DNA of 60,082 nt from an uncultured Aliivibrio sp. (GTDB lineage: Bacteria; Pseudomonadota; Gammaproteobacteria; Enterobacterales; Vibrionaceae), in contig NZ_CAMLHO010000024.1 of assembly GCF_946479765.1 (NCBI RefSeq), forward strand, positions 1 through 60,082. Direction: 5' to 3'. The notes under the pieces are model-generated. The model saw only the letters and a program-made list of their open reading frames with translations, was not told where the DNA came from and did not search any database. A program made the translations under genes and the position numbers. Shown piece after piece: positions 19,172-27,683 of this stretch (positions are counted from its first letter, which is position 1; every line of letters starts with the position of its first letter).

Positions 19172-21127
19172 TTATTCGGCGTTAAATACAGCGATAGATA
19201 ATGGGGATAAACTGTAATCAAAGACAACCTGTTTTGTTTTAATTTTGGAATATTGAGTATTACAAATTAAAGACCATAGGCTGTATTTTTTAGGCTTTGG
19301 TAATTCAAAGCGCGTGGGTACGTTGGATTGGTTTATTAAAATAAGTAATTCCTTTTCACCATCATAAATGTTTAGATGAAGACATAATGATTCAGCGCCG
19401 TGCCAATCAGCATGAGTCATATTATTGCCTTCAGGCGTATACCAAGCTACTTTCTGCTTGGCTCTATTTGTGCCACTAAATGCATTAATAACGGGAACCA
19501 TATGCTCTTGTCTTGCTTGGATCATATCTGCCAACCAGTTTTTAAACTCTTTGGCAGTGTCATCTAAATTCCAGTCAATCCAGCTAATATCACTGTCTTG
19601 GCAGTAAGCGTTATTATTACCCTGTTGGGTGTGTGAGCATGCATCAGCTGCTAAAAGATGAGGGACACCAAAACTAAACAATAATGTAGTCATCATATTG
19701 CGTTTTTGTTTTTCACGTAATGCAATGACTCTTGGATTATCTGTTGGACCTTCAACACCATAGTTATCAGATCGATTATCACCATGCCCATCTCGGTTTT
19801 CTTCACCATTAGCAAGGTTATGGCGTTCTTTGTAGCTAACAAGATCTTGAAGCGTAAACCCATCATGGTAACTGACATAATTGACAGGCAGCTTATGAGG
19901 CCAACGAGAGGCACTAACCAGATCTCGAGATCCCATTAAACGAGTTGCCATTGATTTTAAGTAATTTTGCTCACCACGCCAAAAGCTTTTAGTCGTATCG
20001 CGGAATTTATCACTACACTCATTCCAACCATCAGGAAACTGGCCTACTTGATAACCGTTAGGGCCAATATCCCACGGTTCTGCAATTAGTTTTACTTTCT
20101 GTAGCGTCGGATCTTGAGCTACGGCTTTAAAGAACGCATTATTAGGGTTAAATTTATCGTATTCACGACCGAGTGTTGCGGCTAAATCAAATCGGAAACC
20201 ATCGATATGGTATTGCTCAACCCAATATCTTAGTGTGTCCATAATAAGGTTTAAGCTTGGTTGATGTGTAATGTCTAGTGTATTCCCACACCCTGTATAG
20301 TTGGTATATTTGCCATGGTGATGCAGATAATAGTCTTGGTCTAAGCCTTTTAAGTTAAAGGTAACTCCACCATCTCCGCCTTCAGCTGTATGGTTATAGA
20401 CGACATCTAAGATCACCTCAATATTGTTTTTATGAAGCTCTCTGATTGCTGTTTTTAATTCAGTGACAGCATCATTACGGGCATAGCGTGGATCGGGTGC
20501 CATAAATGAAATTGGATTATAGCCCCAGTAGTTAACCATATTCATTTCAAGTAAATGAGGCTCATGCATGCAAGCGGCAACAGGAAGCAGCTGAACACTT
20601 GTAATACCTTGGTGCTTTAAGTGTGCGATGTTGGCTGGATCAGCCAAACCAAGGTAGGTGCCTCTTACTTTAGTATCAACTTCTGGGTTTAATAACGTAA
20701 ATCCTTTTACATGAGTTTCTAATAGGATGGTTTCTGATCGAGGGATCATTGGTTTTGGTGTTTCTTGCCAATCAAAAGTGTCATCAACGACAAGAGATTG
20801 CGCTAGGGCCCAACTTTGTTCTGCTGTATAAGGAACTTGATAGTGTGGGGTGTTTTTTAAGGCTTTAGCATAAGGGTCAAGAAGCAGAAGCGCTTCGTTA
20901 TTTTGAATGATTTTGAAACCGTAAACTGTATTCTCAGTGATATTTTCAATGAAGGTGTATTTTATCGAGCCATATTCTTCAGTAAATGGGAACTCATTGT
21001 GTGTGCCATCGGCATTAAAAATAATTAATGAGACAGGGAATGACGATGTGTGGTGGACAGAAAAGTTACATCCACCCTTAGTCAAGGTTGCACCGAGCGG
21101 GTGCGGGAAAGCATGATGTGTGTTCAC
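19172..21127 (-). CDS. glgX: Glycogen debranching enzyme GlgX
   Basis: GH13 isoamylase-type enzyme that hydrolyses alpha-1,6 branches of phosphorylase-trimmed glycogen. The 651-aa protein has an N-terminal CBM48-like region, the HVKGFT motif, and catalytic elements DGFRFDLAATLG (nucleophile), KLIAEPWDIGPNGY (acid/base) and VSYHDGFTL. The normally well-kept LLAGDE stretch reads LLAADACSHTQQGNNN, losing the Glu. The start is GTG at 21127 with GAGGA about seven bases upstream. It lies 72 bases after malK on the same strand, so maltose-regulon control is likely but partly insulated by a hairpin. Confidence 0.92.
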   Translation of the reverse strand: MNTHHAFPHPLGATLTKGGCNFSVHHTSSFPVSLIIFNADGTHNEFPFTEEYGSIKYTFIENITENTVYGFKIIQNNEALLLLDPYAKALKNTPHYQVPYTAEQSWALAQSLVVDDTFDWQETPKPMIPRSETILLETHVKGFTLLNPEVDTKVRGTYLGLADPANIAHLKHQGITSVQLLPVAACMHEPHLLEMNMVNYWGYNPISFMAPDPRYARNDAVTELKTAIRELHKNNIEVILDVVYNHTAEGGDGGVTFNLKGLDQDYYLHHHGKYTNYTGCGNTLDITHQPSLNLIMDTLRYWVEQYHIDGFRFDLAATLGREYDKFNPNNAFFKAVAQDPTLQKVKLIAEPWDIGPNGYQVGQFPDGWNECSDKFRDTTKSFWRGEQNYLKSMATRLMGSRDLVSASRWPHKLPVNYVSYHDGFTLQDLVSYKERHNLANGEENRDGHGDNRSDNYGVEGPTDNPRVIALREKQKRNMMTTLLFSFGVPHLLAADACSHTQQGNNNAYCQDSDISWIDWNLDDTAKEFKNWLADMIQARQEHMVPVINAFSGTNRAKQKVAWYTPEGNNMTHADWHGAESLCLHLNIYDGEKELLILINQSNVPTRFELPKPKKYSLWSLICNTQYSKIKTKQVVFDYSLSPLSIAVFNAE

Positions 21128-21152
21128 AATATTCCTCTACCAAATATACAAC

Positions 21153-21180
21153 AAAAGCCCAATGCATTGTTGGGCTTTTT
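21153..21180. terminator. Hairpin between malK and glgX
   Basis: AAAAGCCCAA (21153-21162) pairs perfectly with TTGGGCTTTT (21170-21179). On the minus strand, which reads malK to glgX, the stem is followed by only four T residues, so termination is probably partial. The plus-strand T-run is longer. Confidence 0.75.
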
Positions 21181-21199
21181 AATAATAAGTAAATATCTG

Positions 21200-22309
21200 T
21201 TAAGCGCCGGCTTCTTTATAGAGCCTTTGGCATGCTTTTCCATCATCATGGAATAAATGGCAGCGATGTGCAGGAATACCAACAGAAAAAGTATCACCCG
21301 CTTCAACTAAAGCGGTATCAGGTACACGGTATATCATATCGGCATCAGCATCTTCAATTGTTAAATAAATTTGTGTTTCATATCCCAATTTTTCAACAAC
21401 TAACACGTTTCCTTTAATAACGGCATCTCCATTTTCGATAGATACTAAATGTTCTGGGCGAATACCTAGAGACATTCTTTCGCCACGAGTGACGTTTGTT
21501 CCATCAACAGGGACCCAGAATGAGGTGCCATCTTTGAATTGTACTTTTACTTGATTTTTTTCAACATCTTCAATAAATACACTAATAAAATTCATTTTCG
21601 GTGAGCCAATGAAGCCCGCGACAAAGCGATTTTTTGGGTAGTGATAAAGCTCTAATGGAGCGCCAACTTGAGAAACATAACCGCCATCTAGCACGACAAT
21701 TTTTTCAGCCATTGTCATTGCTTCTACCTGATCGTGTGTCACGTAGATCATAGTGCAGTTTAATTTCTTATGCAGTTTGGCAATTTCGATGCGCATTTGA
21801 ACACGCAATGCTGCATCTAAGTTAGATAATGGCTCATCCAGAAGGAATACATCAGGTTGAGAAACCAGAGTTCGGCCAATAGCAACACGTTGACGTTGAC
21901 CACCAGAAAGCGCTTTAGGTTGACGCTCTAATAAATGACCTAATTGCAGAATGTCTGCTGCATGGTCAACACGTTTTTTTATCTCACTTTTATCTGTTTT
22001 CGCTAATTTCAAACCAAAAGACATATTATCAAATAAGTTCAAATGTGGATAAAGTGCGTAAGATTGGAATACCATGCCGACACCACGTTTAGATGGTTCA
22101 ACGTCATTCATACGCTTGTCACCCATATACAGGTCGCCAGAAGTAATATCTTCTAAACCCGCAATACAGCGTAATAAGGTTGATTTACCACAGCCTGATG
22201 GACCAACAAAAACAACAAACTCACCAGAATTAATGTCCAAATCAATATTTTTCGAAATTTTAACGTCGCCGTAGGATTTGCAAACGTTGCGTAAAGTGAC
22301 ACTCGTCAT
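21200..22309 (-). CDS. malK: Maltose/maltodextrin ABC transporter ATPase MalK
   Basis: Energises the MalFG pore and, in enterics, sequesters MalT. The 369-aa protein has Walker [12 protein letters not shown]-loop [11 protein letters not shown], signature [13 protein letters not shown], Walker [14 protein letters not shown] and the switch His in VTHDQVEAM, followed by the C-terminal regulatory OB domain with [10 protein letters not shown] and [11 protein letters not shown] 22309 is chosen over an upstream ATG at 22324 because it matches the E. coli start. It is divergent from malE and followed by glgX instead of lamB as in E. coli. Confidence 0.95.
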   Translation of the reverse strand: MTSVTLRNVCKSYGDVKISKNIDLDINSGEFVVFVGPSGCGKSTLLRCIAGLEDITSGDLYMGDKRMNDVEPSKRGVGMVFQSYALYPHLNLFDNMSFGLKLAKTDKSEIKKRVDHAADILQLGHLLERQPKALSGGQRQRVAIGRTLVSQPDVFLLDEPLSNLDAALRVQMRIEIAKLHKKLNCTMIYVTHDQVEAMTMAEKIVVLDGGYVSQVGAPLELYHYPKNRFVAGFIGSPKMNFISVFIEDVEKNQVKVQFKDGTSFWVPVDGTNVTRGERMSLGIRPEHLVSIENGDAVIKGNVLVVEKLGYETQIYLTIEDADADMIYRVPDTALVEAGDTFSVGIPAHRCHLFHDDGKACQRLYKEAGA

Positions 22310-22710
22310 TGTGTCTATCCTCATTTAATTTTAAATAATGTTAGCTATTCGCTTTATGGTGCCATTTTTAAGCAAAAGTGGCGCTACGTCATCCTCCTCC
22401 TATCTCTTTTTTTTGGGGGAGTAGGGGGGAGGAGTACTTAGGTCACATTTTTGGGAAATATGGATGGAGTTCAAAGTTTTTTTAAATTTCAATGTGAAGC
22501 CGGTCTCATATTGCGTTTGTTTTGTGAGATTGAGCAGCTCTTATCCTGATTGAGATCACGATTTTTGCGGAGTGTTTAAAGGGCGTAGGGAGTAGGAGGA
22601 TGAATTTAGGCGATTTATTAATGAAAATACATTCTGAAAATTGAATCATCATCTATTTTTATTTCAACCCTACGGATGATTCGTTAATTATTATAAAGGA
22701 AGGATTCACA
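22310..22710. promoter_or_regulatory. malK-malE divergent control region with MalT-box-like sites
   Basis: In 401 bases there are at least four G-rich sites resembling GGGGA(T/G)GAGG: minus strand 22393-22402 (8 of 10), plus strand 22416-22425 (GGGGAGTAGG, 9 of 10), 22426-22435 (GGGGAGGAGT, 9 of 10) and 22587-22596 (AGGGAGTAGG, 8 of 10). CRP-like half sites (TGTGA at about 22522, TCACG at about 22555) lie between. The arrangement recalls the E. coli malEp-malKp region, where MalT and CRP bind together. Confidence 0.65.
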
Positions 22711-23895
22711 ATGAAAAAAGTCCTCAGTACTGTCGCGCTATGCACAATGGCAGCTCTTGGTTCAATTAACGCTTCTGCTGCAATCGAAGAAGGTCAACTC
22801 ACAATCTGGGTTACTGGTGATAAATCTTATGAAGGTATGGCTGAAATAGGTAAACGATTCGAAGAAGATACAGGTATTAAGGTTACCGTTGCTTTTCCTG
22901 ACAAAGCCGAAGAGAAATTTGCTCAAGTAGCAGCGGCAGGCGATGGTCCAGACATTATATTTTATGCGCATGACCGTTTTGGTGGTTTTGCAGAGGCAGG
23001 TCTGTTGGCAGAAATTAAGCCATCAGAAGAGTTAAAATCTGAAATTGTTGATTTTGCATGGGATGCCGTGGAGTACAAAGGCAAAACAATCGCTTACCCA
23101 ATCGCAATTGAATCTGTATCTCTTATCTACAACAAAGCGTTAGTAAAGACACCGCCAAAAAACTGGGAAGATATTCCAGCGTTAGATAAAGAGTTAATGA
23201 AAAATGGTCAGAAAGCGATCATGTGGCCTTTACGTGGTGGTGCCTACTTTACATGGCCTCTGCTAGCAGCTGATGGTGGTTACGCCTTTAAGAAAACAGC
23301 AGAAGGTTACGATGTTAAGAATGCCGGCGTAGACCAAAAAGGCGTTAAAGATGCAATGGGCTTTATCGAGACCATGGTAAAAGAGAAAACTATTTCAGCA
23401 GATATGGATTACTCGGTAGCAGAATCTGAATTTGTTAAAGGCAATGTAGCTATGATGATCAACGGTCCTTGGGGCTGGGCGAACGTAGAAAAAGCAGGCA
23501 TCGATTATGGTGTAACAACGTTACCGAAGTTCCACGGTCAAGCATCTAAGCCATTTGTTGGTGTTTGGGTTGGTGGTATTAGTGCGGTTTCTCCAAATAA
23601 AGATCTTGCTGTTGAATTCTTTGAAAGTTATTTGTTAACAGACGAAGGCCTAAAAAACTTGAATGATGATAAGCCACTAGGTGCGGTAGCACTTAACTCT
23701 TACCAAGAAGAACTAGGTAATGATCCTCGTATTGCGGCAACGATGGATAACGCAATGAATGGTGAAATTATGCCAAACATTCCACAGTTCACAACGTTCT
23801 GGTACAGCATGGAAGAAGCCATTGGTAATGTGGTTGATGGTCGTCAAACTATTGATGCAGCATTAAGTGCTGCTGAACAGCGTATGACTAAGTAA
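22711..23895 (+). CDS. malE: Periplasmic maltose/maltodextrin-binding protein
   Basis: Captures maltodextrins for MalFGK2. The 394-aa precursor has a signal peptide (Lys-Lys start, hydrophobic core, cleavage likely after ASA at about residue 23), then the MalE-like start [35 protein letters not shown] and the aromatic sugar-site motifs [13 protein letters not shown] and [11 protein letters not shown]. An AAGGAAGG ribosome site precedes the ATG. It opens malEFG and is followed by a strong hairpin that could give it higher expression than malF. Confidence 0.95.
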   Translation: MKKVLSTVALCTMAALGSINASAAIEEGQLTIWVTGDKSYEGMAEIGKRFEEDTGIKVTVAFPDKAEEKFAQVAAAGDGPDIIFYAHDRFGGFAEAGLLAEIKPSEELKSEIVDFAWDAVEYKGKTIAYPIAIESVSLIYNKALVKTPPKNWEDIPALDKELMKNGQKAIMWPLRGGAYFTWPLLAADGGYAFKKTAEGYDVKNAGVDQKGVKDAMGFIETMVKEKTISADMDYSVAESEFVKGNVAMMINGPWGWANVEKAGIDYGVTTLPKFHGQASKPFVGVWVGGISAVSPNKDLAVEFFESYLLTDEGLKNLNDDKPLGAVALNSYQEELGNDPRIAATMDNAMNGEIMPNIPQFTTFWYSMEEAIGNVVDGRQTIDAALSAAEQRMTK

Positions 23896-23903
23896 CAATA
23901 AAA

Positions 23904-23937
23904 AGAGTGAGGAGAAGCGTTGGTTTCTCCTCTCTTT
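23904..23937 (+). other. Stem-loop after malE
   Basis: GAGGAGAA (23909-23916) pairs perfectly with TTCTCCTC (23925-23932) around an eight-base loop, with further imperfect outer pairs. No T-run follows directly. In E. coli the malE-malF gap also holds stabilising palindromes that raise malE mRNA. Here the left arm is also a Shine-Dalgarno-like sequence. Confidence 0.65.
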
Positions 23938-24069
23938 CAAGGAATAAATTTCCTCAATATACCCATCGTAGTAAGTTTGTTAGCAGCATTAATTGGCTTA
24001 CTAGGTTGGTATTTTTTAAAAGGTCTTGGAGCTTATGACAACAGCAGTCGCTTCGCACACAAATTATAA
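23920..24069 (+). CDS. Putative 49-aa single-span membrane protein between malE and malF
   Basis: A short open frame starts at TTG 23920, five bases after GAGGAG (23909-23914), and runs to TAA at 24067-24069, overlapping the malF start by 35 bases. The product has one clear membrane span of about 20 residues (from IPIVVSLLAALIGLLGW) followed by FLKGLG and a polar tail with Arg and Lys. I do not recognise it. It fills the malE-malF gap and could couple translation into malF. Its start lies in the loop, and its ribosome site in the arm, of a hairpin, so it may be poorly translated or a chance frame. Confidence 0.4.
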   Translation: MVSPLFQGINFLNIPIVVSLLAALIGLLGWYFLKGLGAYDNSSRFAHKL

Positions 24070-25579
24070 ATCATTAGTAAAATGGGGATTCTTGTCTGCC
24101 ATTGCTGCGATAAATGGTTATGTCTGCGTACTTATGTATTCTCGTGGTGAAACTGCATTTGCAATATTAACGTTGGTATTAACATCGTTAGCTGTTTATG
24201 TGTTTGGCAGTAAAAAAAATTACGCTCATAGATACACCTTTCCGGGTATCGCAGGCATGATTTTATTCATTATTTTCCCTTTGGTTTATACTATCGGGCT
24301 TGCATTTACAAACTACAGTGCAACAAATCAAGTCACATTAGAGCGGGCACAATCGGTTCATTTATCCAAAACATTCCAAAGTGGAAAAAGTTATAAATTT
24401 CAATTAATGAACCAAGGCAATGGCTATGCCTTAACCATTAAAGATGCAGGTCAACTTTTTGCTACTGAGGCATTTAACTTATCTGATGCGGTTGAACGTG
24501 ACTTAGCGTTAAATGCAGTTGAAGTTGTAAAAGGCAAAAAAGCAAAAATTAAAGAAATCATTGCAAAACGCCCAAATCTAAATCTTATTACGCTTTCTCT
24601 TCCGTCAGGAGAAGAAATTCAAATGAGTGGTTTACGTAAATTTGCCGCGGTGGGGCCTTTATTTGTTCTGCAAGATGATGGTGAAACGCTTTATAACAAC
24701 AAAACAGAAACGTACTTTAAACCAAATCATGATACTGGGTTCTATCAAGAAGTTAATGATAACGATGTGTTTATTGGTGACCCTATTTCTCCTGGATTTG
24801 TGGTAAACGTTGGTGCGGCGAACTTTGAACGCATCTGGAAAGATGATGGCATTAAAGAACCTTTCATTAGTATCTTTATTTGGACGGTTATTTTTGCAAC
24901 TTGTACCGTTGTTTTTACGTTGGCAATAGGTTTAGTTCTTGCTGCTGTAGTGCAATGGGAAGAGCTAAAAGGCCGTGCAGTTTACCGCCTTCTGTTAATT
25001 CTTCCTTATGCGGTTCCTGCGTTCATTTCTATTTTGATTTTCCGAGGTCTCTTTAACCAAAGCTTTGGTGAAATCAATATGTTGCTTGATAGCATGTTTG
25101 GTATTCAGCCGAATTGGTTCTCTGACCCATTTACCGCAAAAGTGATGGTGTTGATTGTTAATACGTGGTTGGGTTTTCCTTATATGATGATCTTATGTAT
25201 GGGTTTGTTGAAATCGATCCCTGAAGACTTGTATGAAGCCTCTGCGATTGATGGCGCAGGACCTATTCAAAACTTCTTTAATATTACGGTGCCAATGATG
25301 GTTAAGCCATTAACGCCACTATTGATTGCGGCATTTGCTTTTAACTTCAATAACTTTGTAATGATTGCACTACTAACTAAAGGTGGTCCAAATATGATTG
25401 GCACTACAGAGCCAGCAGGTTATACCGATTTATTAGTAAGTTACACCTATCGAATTGCGTTTGAAGGCAGTGGTGGGCAAGACTTTGGTTTAGCAAGTGC
25501 AATTGCAACGCTTATTTTCTTATTGGTTGGTGGCTTAGCGTTACTGAACCTACGTTTCACTAAATTATCAAATACTTAG
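24035..25579 (+). CDS. malF: Maltose ABC transporter permease MalF
   Basis: Inner-membrane pore subunit. The 514-aa protein has N-terminal membrane spans, a large periplasmic loop (about 100-275) characteristic of MalF, and the C-terminal permease core with the EAA coupling motif EDLYEASAIDGAGPIQNFFNITVPMM that docks to MalK. ATG 24035 is chosen; a TTG nine bases earlier would add three residues. GGAG is only three bases away from the ATG and AAAGG eleven bases away, so initiation may rely on coupling to upstream translation. Confidence 0.94.
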   Translation: MTTAVASHTNYKSLVKWGFLSAIAAINGYVCVLMYSRGETAFAILTLVLTSLAVYVFGSKKNYAHRYTFPGIAGMILFIIFPLVYTIGLAFTNYSATNQVTLERAQSVHLSKTFQSGKSYKFQLMNQGNGYALTIKDAGQLFATEAFNLSDAVERDLALNAVEVVKGKKAKIKEIIAKRPNLNLITLSLPSGEEIQMSGLRKFAAVGPLFVLQDDGETLYNNKTETYFKPNHDTGFYQEVNDNDVFIGDPISPGFVVNVGAANFERIWKDDGIKEPFISIFIWTVIFATCTVVFTLAIGLVLAAVVQWEELKGRAVYRLLLILPYAVPAFISILIFRGLFNQSFGEINMLLDSMFGIQPNWFSDPFTAKVMVLIVNTWLGFPYMMILCMGLLKSIPEDLYEASAIDGAGPIQNFFNITVPMMVKPLTPLLIAAFAFNFNNFVMIALLTKGGPNMIGTTEPAGYTDLLVSYTYRIAFEGSGGQDFGLASAIATLIFLLVGGLALLNLRFTKLSNT

Positions 25580-25591
25580 GGAGTCATTGAT

Positions 25592-26482
25592 ATGGCAATG
25601 GTTCAAGGACAAAACTTAAAATATCGTATATGGGCAACTCATGTCGCTATGTGGATTTTCCTAGCGATGATTATTTTCCCGCTCCTGATGGTTATCACCA
25701 TTTCGTTTCGTGAGGGTAACTTTGCAACAGGGAGCATTATTCCTGAAAACCCATCATTAGAGCATTGGAAGTTGGCTCTAGGGATTGCTGTAGAGCACGC
25801 TGATGGGTCAACGACACAACCGCCATTCCCGGTATTAACTTGGTTATGGAACTCGGTAAAAGTAGCGGCAATTAGCTCAGTATTAATTGTGGTGCTATCA
25901 ACCACCAGTGCGTATGCGTTTGCTCGCCTTCGCTTTAAAGGCAAAGAGACGATTCTTAAAGGAATGATGATTTTTCAAATGTTCCCAGCAGTTTTGGCTC
26001 TGGTTGCCTTGTATGCACTGTTTGACCGATTAGGGCAGTATATTCCGTTTTTAGGGCTAAACACACATGGTGGTCTTATCTTTGCTTACCTAGGTGGTAT
26101 TGCGCTACATGTTTGGACAATCAAAGGATATTTTGAAACCATTGATAATTCATTAGAAGAAGCGGCAGCATTAGATGGAGCAACACCATGGCAAGCATTC
26201 CGCTTAGTATTATTACCATTATCGGTTCCAATCTTAGCGGTTGTCTTTATTTTGTCATTTATTGGGGTAATAACGGAGGTTCCGGTAGCTTCTTTGTTAC
26301 TTTCTGATGTAAACTCGTACACATTAGCAGTAGGTATGCAACAATATTTATACCCTCAGAACTACTTATGGGGTGATTTTGCGGCCGCTGCAGTATTATC
26401 CGCGTTACCTATTACATTGGTTTTCTTACTTGCTCAGAAGTTCCTTGTGGGTGGTTTGACAGCCGGTGGTGTGAAAGGATAA
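25592..26482 (+). CDS. malG: Maltose ABC transporter permease MalG
   Basis: Second pore subunit of the maltose importer, 296 aa with six membrane spans. The EAA loop reads [28 protein letters not shown], and the C-terminal tail ends [13 protein letters not shown], the segment that reaches into the MalK dimer and binding channel in the E. coli transporter. AGGGAG lies upstream of the ATG, 12 bases after malF. It is the last gene of malEFG; an unusually long 3' untranslated region follows before the terminator. Confidence 0.95.
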   Translation: MAMVQGQNLKYRIWATHVAMWIFLAMIIFPLLMVITISFREGNFATGSIIPENPSLEHWKLALGIAVEHADGSTTQPPFPVLTWLWNSVKVAAISSVLIVVLSTTSAYAFARLRFKGKETILKGMMIFQMFPAVLALVALYALFDRLGQYIPFLGLNTHGGLIFAYLGGIALHVWTIKGYFETIDNSLEEAAALDGATPWQAFRLVLLPLSVPILAVVFILSFIGVITEVPVASLLLSDVNSYTLAVGMQQYLYPQNYLWGDFAAAAVLSALPITLVFLLAQKFLVGGLTAGGVKG

Positions 26483-26640
26483 CGATAATTATACGGACCC
26501 ATACATTTTTGGGCAGGGTCCATTTGCGTCAAGAGCTTTATGATGGTTTGGTCGCCGATCGGTAAAGTGTTCAGCGCAGTATTGGCATTACGCATAGCTG
26601 GGTGATTGTTGCAGGACGCGACATTACTTCTTGTAATCAG
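26483..26640 (+). ncRNA. Candidate 3'-UTR-derived small RNA of malG
   Basis: About 160 bases lie between the malG stop and an intrinsic terminator, less AT-rich than other gaps in the window and without a convincing gene. A local hairpin GGACCC/GGGTCC (26495-26521) is visible. In E. coli the MalH small RNA is processed from the malG 3' UTR, so the position is suggestive. No sequence likeness to MalH is claimed. A short frame ending near 26543 has protein-like composition but no start. Confidence 0.35.
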
Positions 26641-26669
26641 AGCCTGAGTGTTTTCACTTAGGCTTTTTT
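26641..26669 (+). terminator. Terminator of malEFG
   Basis: AGCCTGAGTG pairs with CACTTAGGCT (one G-T pair) around TTTT and is followed by TTTTT. It ends the malEFG transcript 160-185 bases after the malG stop. Confidence 0.88.
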
Positions 26670-26723
26670 CTATCTGGAACATCTGGTGTTGTGGTGTGGA
26701 GTGAGAGGCGAAAGGTTGGGGGA

Positions 26724-27683
26724 TCATGCCAACTCGGGGTGGTAAATAGTTGATTGGTTACGACCGTGATCTTTTGAATAATAGAGGGCTTTATCGGCCA
26801 TCTCTAACCAACTTAAATAATCTTCATGAGTGGCTGATAGCTCACAAATACCTAAGCTGATTTGATAATTGACGTGTATGTCTTCGCACTTTACGGTTAC
26901 TTCTTCAATACGTTTACGTAATCGTTCTGCAAAATATAAGGCTTGTTCAGCATTCGTTCCAGGCAGAATAACAGTAAATTCTTCCCCACCATAACGTCCA
27001 CAAATATCAGTATTTCGTGATGTTTTACGTAATAAATCAGCTGCGTTACGAATGACATCATCGCCAACTGTGTGACCATAGGTGTCATTGACTTTCTTAA
27101 AATGGTCAATATCAAAAATCACTAAAGAAGATGTATGGCCAGATATTTTTGCTTGTTTAAATTCACGTTGTAAACTCGATTCCCAATACGCACGGTTGAA
27201 TAATTTAGTTAAACCGTCAGTTTTACTTAGTGTTGAGAGTTGTTGATTCGATTGTTCTAAATGCAGCTTGTTTTTAGCGATATCAGTGACGTCACTAATC
27301 ACTAAACTTACATGAGAGGCTTGCCCATTTAATGAGGTTAGGGGGGAGAAGGTAATATTCTGGCGCATCTCTGTTAAGCTGTTTGAGATGGGTGTGAAAT
27401 TTTTAAATTTGAATAAATACGGTCTATCTTCCCAGCAAGAGAATCCACGGGTATTGAGTTTAAAAGATGCATTTACTTTTTTTCTGAGCCAAGTTTCAGG
27501 TAAGTCTGGGATGATATCAAAAATGACATTGCCTAAGATCTTATCTGATGTTATCCCACTGTAGGATTGCATGAAAGCGTTCCAAGCACAGACTCGATAA
27601 TCTTGGTCTAACACGATCAATCCTGCATCTAAATCAGCGATAACCTGCATCGCCCAATGAAAGTCACTCATATTGTTGTTCAT
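26724..27683 (-). CDS. PAS-GGDEF diguanylate cyclase
   Basis: Predicted soluble enzyme that makes cyclic di-GMP. The 319-aa protein has an N-terminal PAS domain (about 8-130; LDAGLIVLDQDYRVCAWNAF), a short linker, and a GGDEF domain (about 160-315) with the active signature GRYGGEEFTVIL. An inhibitory-site motif RNTD precedes it, so product inhibition is likely. Its ATG overlaps the stop of the upstream receiver gene (TAATG), so the two are translationally coupled and probably act as a signalling pair. No membrane span is present. Confidence 0.9.
   Translation of the reverse strand: MNNNMSDFHWAMQVIADLDAGLIVLDQDYRVCAWNAFMQSYSGITSDKILGNVIFDIIPDLPETWLRKKVNASFKLNTRGFSCWEDRPYLFKFKNFTPISNSLTEMRQNITFSPLTSLNGQASHVSLVISDVTDIAKNKLHLEQSNQQLSTLSKTDGLTKLFNRAYWESSLQREFKQAKISGHTSSLVIFDIDHFKKVNDTYGHTVGDDVIRNAADLLRKTSRNTDICGRYGGEEFTVILPGTNAEQALYFAERLRKRIEEVTVKCEDIHVNYQISLGICELSATHEDYLSWLEMADKALYYSKDHGRNQSTIYHPELA

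Noticed and set aside
26561-26626. Short frame in the malG 3' UTR
   Set aside because: Only about 20 codons, without a ribosome site, and not overlapping any recognised motif.
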